Below are positions 1 to 8,565 of a DNA stretch of 64,000 bases, one piece after another. The notes beneath the pieces were generated by a model that did not search any database, was not told the DNA's origin, and saw nothing but the letters and a program-made list of their open reading frames with translations. The stretch is taken from the NCBI GenBank assembly GCA_913043255.1, contig CAJWLK010000002.1, forward strand, positions 186,001-250,000, written 5' to 3'. This DNA is from an uncultured Gemmatimonadota bacterium (GTDB taxonomy: Bacteria > Gemmatimonadota > Gemmatimonadetes > Palauibacterales > Palauibacteraceae). The position numbers and the translations under genes are program-made. Every line of letters begins with the position of its first letter. The first letter of the stretch is position 1.

Positions 1-231
1 CTTGCGATGACCGGTTGGCGCCCAGACCACACCCTTCTTCACGGACTCGGAGTTCGTACTGATCCGAGCACTGGCATCCCCGATCACAACCCGAGGACTA
101 TGGCAACTAACGTCCCCGGGATTTTCGTTGCAGGTGTTCTCACGGCGGGGTTTAATGCCAATAAGATTTTCATCGAGAATGGCCGCCATCACGGCGAACT
201 CATCGCTCAGGCGCTAACCCCTACGTCGTAA
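1..231 (+). CDS. C-terminal fragment of a YpdA-like / thioredoxin-reductase-like FAD-dependent oxidoreductase (truncated at window edge)
   Basis: Open in frame from base 1 (LAMTGWRPDHTLLHGLGV...); C-terminal motif TNVPGIFVAGVLTAGFNANKIFIENGRHHGELIA typical of YpdA-type pyridine nucleotide-disulfide oxidoreductases. Confidence 0.75.
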   Translation, partial: LAMTGWRPDHTLLHGLGVRTDPSTGIPDHNPRTMATNVPGIFVAGVLTAGFNANKIFIENGRHHGELIAQALTPTS

Positions 232-277
232 GCCAACCCTTTTGTTGAAAAGAACGCGACGTAAATCGCTTTTGTGC

Positions 278-598
278 TTAGGCCTCTTTCAACTGTTTCA
301 TTAACTGGAGCAAGACCTGTGCAGCTGCGGCACCAGCGATAACACCGGCAAAGTTAGTCAAAATTCCGCCCACAATCTCACCAGCTACTGGAATCGCATT
401 CAAGTGTTCGGCAATCCCTGGCAGAGCTACGGCTAGCACGTAATAAGCTACTCGCGTTCCAACGTCAGCGATTGGATTCATAAACCCGCTCACGAGTCCA
501 AGCGCCACCAACACTAGTGCAAAGTCGAAGGCATCAGGCATGAAGTGTGCGAGTACTGCAGCAGCTAATGAACCCCACATCAAAACTTTCCCAAGCAT
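278..598 (-). CDS. small hypothetical membrane protein
   Basis: ORF 278..643; start MLGKVLMWGSLAAAVL at 598 preferred because of an upstream GGAG; several hydrophobic segments. Confidence 0.6.
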   Translation of the reverse strand: MLGKVLMWGSLAAAVLAHFMPDAFDFALVLVALGLVSGFMNPIADVGTRVAYYVLAVALPGIAEHLNAIPVAGEIVGGILTNFAGVIAGAAAAQVLLQLMKQLKEA

Positions 599-736
599 TT
601 GACGACTCCTCGTTAGTGTTATACTCACAAGTGACCGAAACACTCACTACACAGTAATTACTTTACATAATGTCAGTCGTTCGGTGCAACGCTGACAATT
701 TCACCGTGATCGAACGGGCCCGAGAAAATGTTGACG

Positions 737-2158
737 TCAGCGTGCACCCACAGACTCTCTCACAGAATCCAACAATTTGGCTGCATGGTATCCGACCCCA
801 TCTTTAAAAACGATTCGCACGTTACGGATATCAGCCGGATTTGATACAGGGTCGCCCTGAATAGCGACCAGATCCGCTCGTTTCCCAGGTGAGACAGATC
901 CTAGTCGCTCGAATTCACCCAAAACCTTAGCGCCGTTGGCCGTCATGATTTCTATGGCCTTCTCCGGCGTGAACCCTGCCTCGATCAACAGTTCGAAGTT
1001 TCGCTGATCCCCAAAACCCGGGATGGCTCCCCCATTACCTGTCGGGTCTACACCTGCCACCAGTAGGCCCCCGGCATCGGCAAAGGCTTTCTCGAATGCG
1101 AGGGCATTTTCCCACACCATTCCAAGCGGTGACGTGGCTGCAGCATTTTGGACGAGCTCGTGTGCTTCCAAGAATGACTCACGCACTTCAGGAGACATTA
1201 TTTCCAAAACACGGTCTTCCACCGGGCGGCCGGGCGTGAGTTGCTCAATAACTGCGAGTGTGGATGTGATCGCCACACCACTCTCCACGGCTTTCCGGAT
1301 GAGTGCCCGTACCTCCGGCCCATCGATGTCCAGATCAACTAAACTTTCACGCTGGCCTCTTGGGCAAACGTCCGGTTCTTTGTTCGGAACGAAATCCGAT
1401 GAAACGAAAAGCCCGTGCTCAAGGTTATCAATCCCCATGTCGATCGCTTCATCATAGGTTACTGAGCACAGATGACCCGTGAACTTAATCCCTTGCTTAT
1501 GCGCTTCATCGATAGCTGCCGCCAGGTTAGCACGGCTGATTCGGGCATGCGCCTTGATCCAACTCGCCCCTTCCTCCACCCAATATCGAACGATTCGGCG
1601 CGCTTGTTCTTCGCTTGTAGGAGAGTAGTTGCCGAGCCCTTCCGATAAACGTGGCCCAGTAATGTGCATACGAGGGCCAGGAATCCGCCCTGCATCAATG
1701 CCATGCTTGAGGTTCAGTTCGATGTATGGCGATACGCTTCCGGTGGTACGAATCGTCGTGACACCGCTCGCTAAATAGATGCGGGGGGCGCTGAAGCCAA
1801 GCGTAAGCCTACCTTTCGCTCCTGCATAGTCTGTGTGGTCGTGCATTCCGATGATTCCCGGAATTACGGTATACCCGTCGAGGTTGAGAATCTCGGCACC
1901 CTCGGGCACATCGACCTTCTCTGTCGGACCCACATCCTGAATCAGGCCGTCCATTACAATCACTGTTTGAGCATCCCGAGCGGCCGCTCCGGTTCCGTCG
2001 ACAACGCGAACGTTAGTAAGCGCGAAAACAGGACTCTCAACGCTAACAAAGCGGCGAACTTCGCCAGAAAGAGAGGCAAATGACTGGCCAACCATATGGC
2101 CAGGGTGAAGAAGCACAGCAGTGAAGACCAAGCCGATCAGACAGACGAATTTTCGCAT
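737..2158 (-). CDS. secreted amidohydrolase family protein (imidazolonepropionase-like)
   Basis: Signal peptide MRKFVCLIGLVFTAVLL, GGYTVIPGIIGMHDHTD metal-binding motif, C-terminal GKRADLVAIQGDP; RBS GGAG before ATG at 2158. Confidence 0.85.
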   Translation of the reverse strand: MRKFVCLIGLVFTAVLLHPGHMVGQSFASLSGEVRRFVSVESPVFALTNVRVVDGTGAAARDAQTVIVMDGLIQDVGPTEKVDVPEGAEILNLDGYTVIPGIIGMHDHTDYAGAKGRLTLGFSAPRIYLASGVTTIRTTGSVSPYIELNLKHGIDAGRIPGPRMHITGPRLSEGLGNYSPTSEEQARRIVRYWVEEGASWIKAHARISRANLAAAIDEAHKQGIKFTGHLCSVTYDEAIDMGIDNLEHGLFVSSDFVPNKEPDVCPRGQRESLVDLDIDGPEVRALIRKAVESGVAITSTLAVIEQLTPGRPVEDRVLEIMSPEVRESFLEAHELVQNAAATSPLGMVWENALAFEKAFADAGGLLVAGVDPTGNGGAIPGFGDQRNFELLIEAGFTPEKAIEIMTANGAKVLGEFERLGSVSPGKRADLVAIQGDPVSNPADIRNVRIVFKDGVGYHAAKLLDSVRESVGAR

Positions 2159-2493
2159 AGTGTACTCCTTCGTTTTTTTCAAAGACACGATCCACTTGGG
2201 GTTGTTCTTATGGGACTGTCATTGGCCCCTACTCCCCCGCTAAAAACCTATCTCACAGGTTATTAGCGCTCCCCTTGGGCTTTTTTGTGCTGGCTTTCGT
2301 TATGTTTTCTCCGCGGTATAGCGGTATAGGTTGCAACGTGTGTCAAACGTGTAGCAGGCTAATGCGCGCGTGCAATGGTCAAACGTTGCAAGGTACCAAT
2401 CTAGCGTTGCCACCCAGACATAGTTATGCACAGTACAGATTTTATGCGCAGGGTATCGTATCAAAACACAAGCGGCCAACCAGGAGAATAACG

Positions 2494-3480
2494 ATGCGTT
2501 TTAGTCAGGGCCTTCACACGTTCGCTGCTACTGTTTGCCTCGCAATTGCGCCAATGGCTTGTTCCCAGGCGATCGATTCGGGAGAACTGGAGGGAGAGCC
2601 AGCCCACTCGGTCACTGCGTTACCCGAGGGGGCCCAGGCCATTTCCCTCTTGGGCCAACCACTCTACCCAAGTACAGACACCACGGAAGTAGTGACTCAA
2701 CAAATTGCCGATCGGGCGGGCGCCCGTATAGCCTACGACGCTGATCCAAATGACGCAGACGCCATCATATGGCTCGGACGCCGCACCGCATATTTAGGCC
2801 TCTATCGAGAAGCCATCGAGATTTTCACTGAAGGCATCAGGAAGCACCCGGGTGACGCTCGCATGTATCGTCACCGTGGCCACCGATACATCAGCGTCCG
2901 AGAATTTGATCTAGCGATTGCAGACCTTTCGCATGGAGCTGACCTCGTTCGCGGAACGGAAGACACCGTAGAACCGGATGGTCAACCAAACGAACGAGGC
3001 ATCCCCACCAGTTCACTCCACTCAAATATTCACTACCACTTGGCCTTGGCATACTACCTAAACGGTGATTTTGAGGCCGCCTTAGACTCTTACCAGGACT
3101 ACATGGATGTGGTGACAAATCCGGATATGCTCGTGGCCATTTCACACTGGTGGTACATGGCACTACGCCGACTTGATCGGGATGCCGAGGCGGATCAAGT
3201 CCTCGAAACAATTTCAGCCGATCTCGCTGTGATTGAAAACCAGAGCTATCACCAACTCCTGCTGATGTACAAGGGCGATTCTGCGGCCGATGATTTGTGG
3301 GACCCAACCAGTCAGGATCCTTCGGGGGTCGCAATTGCGTACGGCGTGGCAAACTGGCACTTCTATCATAAACGGACTGAGCAGGCTGTCGATGCATTTC
3401 GCCAAATCATTTCGGGCACTGGGTGGGCCGGATTTGGCTACATTGCGGCTGAGGCTGAGCTGGCGCGTATGGAAGAGTAG
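2494..3480 (+). CDS. TPR-repeat lipoprotein
   Basis: RBS AGGAG then ATG at 2494 (MRFSQGLHTFAATVCLAIAPMACSQ, lipobox-like); TPR-like helical repeats. Confidence 0.75.
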   Translation: MRFSQGLHTFAATVCLAIAPMACSQAIDSGELEGEPAHSVTALPEGAQAISLLGQPLYPSTDTTEVVTQQIADRAGARIAYDADPNDADAIIWLGRRTAYLGLYREAIEIFTEGIRKHPGDARMYRHRGHRYISVREFDLAIADLSHGADLVRGTEDTVEPDGQPNERGIPTSSLHSNIHYHLALAYYLNGDFEAALDSYQDYMDVVTNPDMLVAISHWWYMALRRLDRDAEADQVLETISADLAVIENQSYHQLLLMYKGDSAADDLWDPTSQDPSGVAIAYGVANWHFYHKRTEQAVDAFRQIISGTGWAGFGYIAAEAELARMEE

Positions 3481-3618
3481 TTTCTGACAGAATACGCACC
3501 GTCAGCCAATGTTCGCCTCAACAACAGCGTTTTCTTGACCAAACAATCAGTCCTCAACAACCATTGTTTAATGGATTTTTGTTGGTCACTCTCAAAGCCC
3601 AAATAGGAGCTGTACCAC

Positions 3619-4404
3619 GTGAGACATCCAAGCCGCCTCGCCATAGTAACTGGCGCCTCTGCTGGCATCGGTAGGGAGCTAGCCCGTCTCGTCGCTGCTG
3701 ATGGCTATCGTCCACTTTTGGTGGCTCGACGCCGCGATCGACTCGAGAATCTGGCTTCGGAACTCGCTACCGAATATGGGACCAAGCCACTAGTGGCAGT
3801 AGTCGATCTAACCGAACGAGATGGGCCCGAGCGCGTCATGGCCGCGACGGAAGGAAACCCCGTAGAGGTGTTGGTTAATAACGCCGGGTTCGGCACGTTT
3901 GGAAAGTTCGCAGGTACCCCGATTGATCGAAGCACAGCGCTTATTGACCTCAACGTGACAGCATTAGTACGACTCACTCGTCTGGTGCTTGACCAAATGG
4001 TCGAACGTGACAAGGGCTACATTATGAATGTGGCCTCGATCGCGGGTTTCATGGCTAGCCCATACATGGCCTCATATTTCGCAAGTAAAGCGTTCGTGCT
4101 GCACTTTTCGGAAGCCATCCATCATGAACTGAAGGGTTCAGGTGTTATCCTCTCGGCGCTTTGTCCGGGGGGTACCACCTCAGAGTTTCACGAGGCTGCA
4201 GGACTCTCAATTCCACCCATGGCTGAGCGACTTCTATTTATGGAAGCGGCAGATGTGGCTCGCATCGGATATGATGGAATGAAGGCGGGTCGACCAGTAG
4301 TCGTTACGGGGCTCCTAAACAAACTCGCAACGTGTATTCTCGGTTGGTTGCCACGCAGAGCAGGCACTAGCCTGATGGGTTGGGCTCAGTCCAGGAAACC
4401 ATGA
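3619..4404 (+). CDS. short-chain dehydrogenase/reductase (SDR)
   Basis: GTG start; VTGASAGIGREL, NNAGFGTFG, YMASYFASKAFV motifs. Confidence 0.9.
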   Translation: MRHPSRLAIVTGASAGIGRELARLVAADGYRPLLVARRRDRLENLASELATEYGTKPLVAVVDLTERDGPERVMAATEGNPVEVLVNNAGFGTFGKFAGTPIDRSTALIDLNVTALVRLTRLVLDQMVERDKGYIMNVASIAGFMASPYMASYFASKAFVLHFSEAIHHELKGSGVILSALCPGGTTSEFHEAAGLSIPPMAERLLFMEAADVARIGYDGMKAGRPVVVTGLLNKLATCILGWLPRRAGTSLMGWAQSRKP

Positions 4405-4637
4405 CCAAACTTCTTTTCATAATCATGGCAATCCTAGTTCTAGCAGTTGGCGCCTCGACAAGGCGGCGGTTTCGCTTGGATCGTGACAAAATGGTTACGG
4501 ACGATATCATGCGACAAATTGAGAGTGTCGGTCATGTCGAAGCGGAAGATATCGAAGCTGTAAACGTTGAGAGAGTTCGCGCGAAAGAAGATGAATTTTG
4601 GGCTCAAACATGGGATCCCCCAGAAGAAGATTGGTAG
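4401..4637 (+). CDS. small single-TM hypothetical protein
   Basis: ATGA overlap with upstream SDR stop; MTKLLFIIMAILVLAVGAS N-terminal TM then acidic tail. Confidence 0.6.
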   Translation: MTKLLFIIMAILVLAVGASTRRRFRLDRDKMVTDDIMRQIESVGHVEAEDIEAVNVERVRAKEDEFWAQTWDPPEEDW

Positions 4638-4710
4638 GTAGCCCGACAAGCAAAGGGTACGCCCCTCACGTTTTCTGCTTGCAAGTTTCCTATTGAAATT
4701 CCTGTCCAAA

Positions 4711-5919
4711 TCAGCGGGTGGCCAGGCTCCAATCAACGGGCTCAGTGGGCGGTGCGAGCGGATCGAAGTCTGCCGCAACCGATACTGATCCAGAAGGCTG
4801 CCAAACTTTCGTATCGGGCTGGTACGCTGCCCATGCAAACCAAAACGCATGATACGCGTCTGCCATTGGCGCGAGTTGGGCACCTTCCAGCGGCCCTTCC
4901 ACCGCCCTACCAGCAAAGTTCCATCTGCTGCCAGTCTCAATGTCTCGCCGTGCCCCGTTCACAACTTCGAAGGTTAATGGCTGACCGTTTGCAGCCGAAC
5001 GGTAGACAACAGCACCCGCCATAGAGTTCCAGAATGCGACTACTGGTGTATTTCCTGCCATTGCACTAGCGGCCCATACAAAAACGACCGACCCGCCCCC
5101 TTGATCACTGATAGCTCTCTGCGCGAGTAGGGGGATTGGGAACGCAATCCCGCCTGTTCCCGCCGGCACCCCGATCACTCGTTCTTTGGGAGGGCGTCGT
5201 TGGTCAATGGGGGACGCAATTGGGTAGCGAAGCTTTGTGTTGTTGAGTTCGCGATAGTCCCCATATGGATAGAGCGTATAGAGATAATCAAACCCGGTGT
5301 CCATTGAGACGACCCAGGTATCTTGATGGATTGCAGACCAAGCGGCGAAAGACATCTGTTCATATGGAACCCGGGCTAAGCTCAACCCATCTTTGGGACC
5401 ACAGCTGGCCGCAGAGATCATTTGCGGCCATAGCGTCCCTTCAGCGTCTTCCATCACAAGATTTGTATCAAGTACATACTTCGACACCCCAAAATCTCCG
5501 ACACCTGTTGGTGCCGGGTTAAATACGAGACTTGAGCCCGTAAGTGGGGAATAGGTTACAGTCAACCGCTCTCCAGGGACTTCAAAGTTTACGACTTCAT
5601 GCCACCAGAGAAGCTTTAGTGGAATCGCCAAAGGCTGGTCATTGAACTGAAGCCCGATAACAAGATCCGATCTAAAGATGTAGCCAAGCTCAGGAGTCGC
5701 TCGGAGCGACACTTTCGGATTTCTTAAGGCTGGAATCCCGGAACGGTCGACACCACCATCGGTGAATCGTTCAAGTGGAATCGAACAATCCGTGATCTCC
5801 GGTCCAATTGTTGCCTCTTCGGAACAGGCAGAAAATTGGATGGTAACTAGAGCTAAAAGACCCCGGAGGCAGAAAGATTTGTCAGTAGGGGTCGGAGGTC
5901 TCGAAGAGGTTCGCTTCAT
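4711..5919 (-). CDS. DUF3179-like lipoprotein
   Basis: Start MKRTSSRPP... at 5919; lipobox-like IQFSACSEE; VVNFEVPGERLTVTYSPLTGSSLVF resembles the DUF3179 core (CPLxGSxxVF-type). Confidence 0.65.
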   Translation of the reverse strand: MKRTSSRPPTPTDKSFCLRGLLALVTIQFSACSEEATIGPEITDCSIPLERFTDGGVDRSGIPALRNPKVSLRATPELGYIFRSDLVIGLQFNDQPLAIPLKLLWWHEVVNFEVPGERLTVTYSPLTGSSLVFNPAPTGVGDFGVSKYVLDTNLVMEDAEGTLWPQMISAASCGPKDGLSLARVPYEQMSFAAWSAIHQDTWVVSMDTGFDYLYTLYPYGDYRELNNTKLRYPIASPIDQRRPPKERVIGVPAGTGGIAFPIPLLAQRAISDQGGGSVVFVWAASAMAGNTPVVAFWNSMAGAVVYRSAANGQPLTFEVVNGARRDIETGSRWNFAGRAVEGPLEGAQLAPMADAYHAFWFAWAAYQPDTKVWQPSGSVSVAADFDPLAPPTEPVDWSLATR

Positions 5920-6027
5920 TCGTTGCCTTTGGGGGAGCTGTGGGTTAGGCCGTCCATAATTATTCACCCTCGCTCCGGGTACACCGCCAGGGAGGTTACT
6001 TGGGCGGCGGCCCAATCTATTGCTATG

Positions 6028-6177
6028 CTAGATAAACCACGACTCGGCTTCCGAGCTTACGTCCTGAACTTGCTCTCTCTGAGTCCGGTCGTCTTTCTGA
6101 CCGCTTTGGTTACGCTGGCCAATCGCAATCAATGCGAAGCTTGCTGTCAAGGCTATCAGCAGTTTCAGTTTCTTCAC
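6028..6177 (-). CDS. candidate small exported protein (49 aa; not in ORF track)
   Basis: GTG start preceded by GGGGGG; MKKLKLLIALTASFALIAIGQRNQSGQKDDRTQREQVQDVSSEAESWFI, signal-peptide-like N-terminus. Confidence 0.35.
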   Translation of the reverse strand: MKKLKLLIALTASFALIAIGQRNQSGQKDDRTQREQVQDVSSEAESWFI

Positions 6178-6276
6178 CTTGCCCCCCGCATCGCCGCGTA
6201 CACACTAAAGGTGATCACCTCACCCTCCGAAGATTACTTGACAGTAACCGAGTATTCTTAACCCGCCCAAAAACAA

Positions 6277-6372
6277 TCAAAGAATAATCTCAAAAAAGAA
6301 TAAGAAATAAAGACCAAATACAATTGCCCAAACAAAGGTTGATTTAATAAAACTTTCTACATGTGTTTCCAT
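6277..6372 (-). CDS. candidate 31-aa single-TM small protein downstream of the NSS transporter (not in ORF track)
   Basis: ATG with TAGGAG 4-5 nt upstream; METHVESFIKSTFVWAIVFGLYFLFFFEIIL. Confidence 0.5.
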   Translation of the reverse strand: METHVESFIKSTFVWAIVFGLYFLFFFEIIL

Positions 6373-6598
6373 AAAACTCCTATACACCCAATTTATTCAA
6401 TTACAGACCCTCTTCATCCCCTAGAGTTCCTCAACTCCACCAAAATAACGCCTTCCACCCATGGATCGTGACACAGACTTAGTCGACAGACGAGCATGGT
6501 CACAACGAATCACATATCACCCCATAAAACACCCAGCAATATATGCAACATTTACCCCTATCCTCAGGACAGTCAGAAACCCCCGATTTGTTTGATTC

Positions 6599-8011
6599 TC
6601 AGCTAAAGTCAACCCCGAAAAAGCCAACGGCTACGAGAATTGCACCTACCGAAACTGGGGCGACATAACGAATAAAGAAGCGCCATGCCCCATATTTGTA
6701 CCAGGAGGGAGTTCCTCCAGCAGCCAATTCGGATTCAGAGTCTTCTCGAGTCATAAACCAACCCGTTGCCAGTGTGATCAGGAAGCCTCCGACAGGGAGA
6801 AGCCAATTAGATGCAAGGTGATCAAGAGTGCCGAAAACTCCTGTCTTACCCTCAAAGAGTTCGAAGTTGCTCGCAGCACCCCAACCACCAAACGACATTG
6901 CACACATAACAGTTACGAGGAAAATCGCACCACCAGTCATTAGTGTTGCTTTTTTCCTCTCCACTCCATGTTCATCTATCACGTAAGCAGCCACCACTTC
7001 CAGGAGTGAAATCGTCGAGGTAAGAGCAGCAAACGCGACGAGAATGTAAAATGCTGGCGCTAAAACACGCCCGAATGGGACCGTCGTATAGAACAACTCT
7101 GGAAGTGAAATGAAGAGCATTCCAACGGTTGACCCGCCGACTTGTTCTTCCATCCCCGGCACCGAGAAGATCACCGAAAACATGATGACCGTAGCAAAAA
7201 GTGCGATCAGGGTGTCCAATAACACTATCATACCTGATGCTTTTACAATCGACTGCTTTTTCGCCACATACGAACCATATGTGATCATAGCCCCCATACC
7301 CAAAGACAGCGTAAAAAAGGCATGACCCAACGCCTCGAGAATACCATCTGGTCCGAGCGAACTAAAATTCGGTCGGAAGATGAACGCGAGTGCTTCGCTG
7401 GACCCCTCCATGCTTAACGCACTCAGAAAGAGAAGCACGAGTATCCCAAAGAGAATTGGGAGAAGAATCCGCGCGGTTCGCTCAATTCCACCTTTAATAC
7501 CTGACCAGACAACGCTCATCGTTGCAGCCATGAAGAGCCCAGACAGGATGACCTGGAGACCACCTCGAGCCGCAAATGAAGTGAATTCATCCCCCAGTCG
7601 GAGCCCCGACGGGAAACCCGATGCACTCCAACCCAACGCCTTCCCGAAGTAGTATAGTGACCACCCAGCTATGACTGCGTAGTAGCTGAGGATGACGAAA
7701 CCGGCGAGGACGCCAATCGCACCAACCAGCCCCCAACGCGGCCCAAAGGCTTCCTTCATCGCTCCCACAGCGCTCTTTTGCGTCTTCCTGCCGATTAGAA
7801 TCTCCGCCATCATGATCGGGAGACCCACCGCAATAATGCAGATCAAATAGACGAGAACGAAGGCACCTCCGCGATTGTCCCAGGTGATGAAGGGAAACTT
7901 CCAAAGGTTCCCGAGCCCAATCGCGCTACCCGTCGCTGCCAGCACAAATCCGAGGTTCGAGGTCCATTGACCGCGAGCTGTTGTCTGTGCTTTCGAAACC
8001 TCACCTTCCAT
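6599..8011 (-). CDS. sodium-dependent transporter, SNF/NSS family
   Basis: WTSNLGFVLAATGSAIGLGNLWKFPFITWDNRGGAF N-terminal NSS signature; multi-TM. Confidence 0.93.
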   Translation of the reverse strand: MEGEVSKAQTTARGQWTSNLGFVLAATGSAIGLGNLWKFPFITWDNRGGAFVLVYLICIIAVGLPIMMAEILIGRKTQKSAVGAMKEAFGPRWGLVGAIGVLAGFVILSYYAVIAGWSLYYFGKALGWSASGFPSGLRLGDEFTSFAARGGLQVILSGLFMAATMSVVWSGIKGGIERTARILLPILFGILVLLFLSALSMEGSSEALAFIFRPNFSSLGPDGILEALGHAFFTLSLGMGAMITYGSYVAKKQSIVKASGMIVLLDTLIALFATVIMFSVIFSVPGMEEQVGGSTVGMLFISLPELFYTTVPFGRVLAPAFYILVAFAALTSTISLLEVVAAYVIDEHGVERKKATLMTGGAIFLVTVMCAMSFGGWGAASNFELFEGKTGVFGTLDHLASNWLLPVGGFLITLATGWFMTREDSESELAAGGTPSWYKYGAWRFFIRYVAPVSVGAILVAVGFFGVDFS

Positions 8012-8121
8012 CGTCTACCTCCATGAGCATGGGCCCCGTTTCGTCATGAACGACGATATCTCGCAGCTTTCCACGGTACAAGCCAGTGAATTACACACCG
8101 TGAACCACACAGATCCAAAAC

Positions 8122-8565
8122 CTACGGCGATATTACCCATCGATTGGCTGATTCGACTCGTAACTCTACCAAGTCGGAATGTAACAACTGACCAATTGCG
8201 TCTTCCGCTTCTAAATTCACACGGGTAGCACGCAGGCGTATATCGAGGCGAACGGAGTCTAGAGCAGGTACGGTGTCCAGCATCACACGAGCGGCCCCGG
8301 CTTGAGCAAAGACATGTACTTCGACCTTACGTGTGTTCACAAGGAGCAAGTGATAGGTGTGAAGGGACCCTTCACCAAACACAGTTGAAACTGAGGGAAT
8401 AGGCGGATCAGACAAAGGGTCGATGCTATCGAAGTGAGTGTCCAGCATTTTTGGTGCTACAGTTTGGTCCGGTGTCATGTTGCTATCGTCGGCGCATGCT
8501 AAAACGATCACAACCAACATAAGACACAGTGAAATTCGCACCTTAACCTTGGTACCGATTGTCAT
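8122..8565 (-). CDS. putative lipoprotein
   Basis: MTIGTKVKVRISLCLMLVVIVLACADDSN lipobox; start overlaps glpD stop. Confidence 0.6.
   Translation of the reverse strand: MTIGTKVKVRISLCLMLVVIVLACADDSNMTPDQTVAPKMLDTHFDSIDPLSDPPIPSVSTVFGEGSLHTYHLLLVNTRKVEVHVFAQAGAARVMLDTVPALDSVRLDIRLRATRVNLEAEDAIGQLLHSDLVELRVESANRWVISP

Noticed and set aside
5923-6261. 112-aa plus-strand ORF
   Set aside because: No family-like features, overlaps the DUF3179 gene start and a better minus-strand small ORF.
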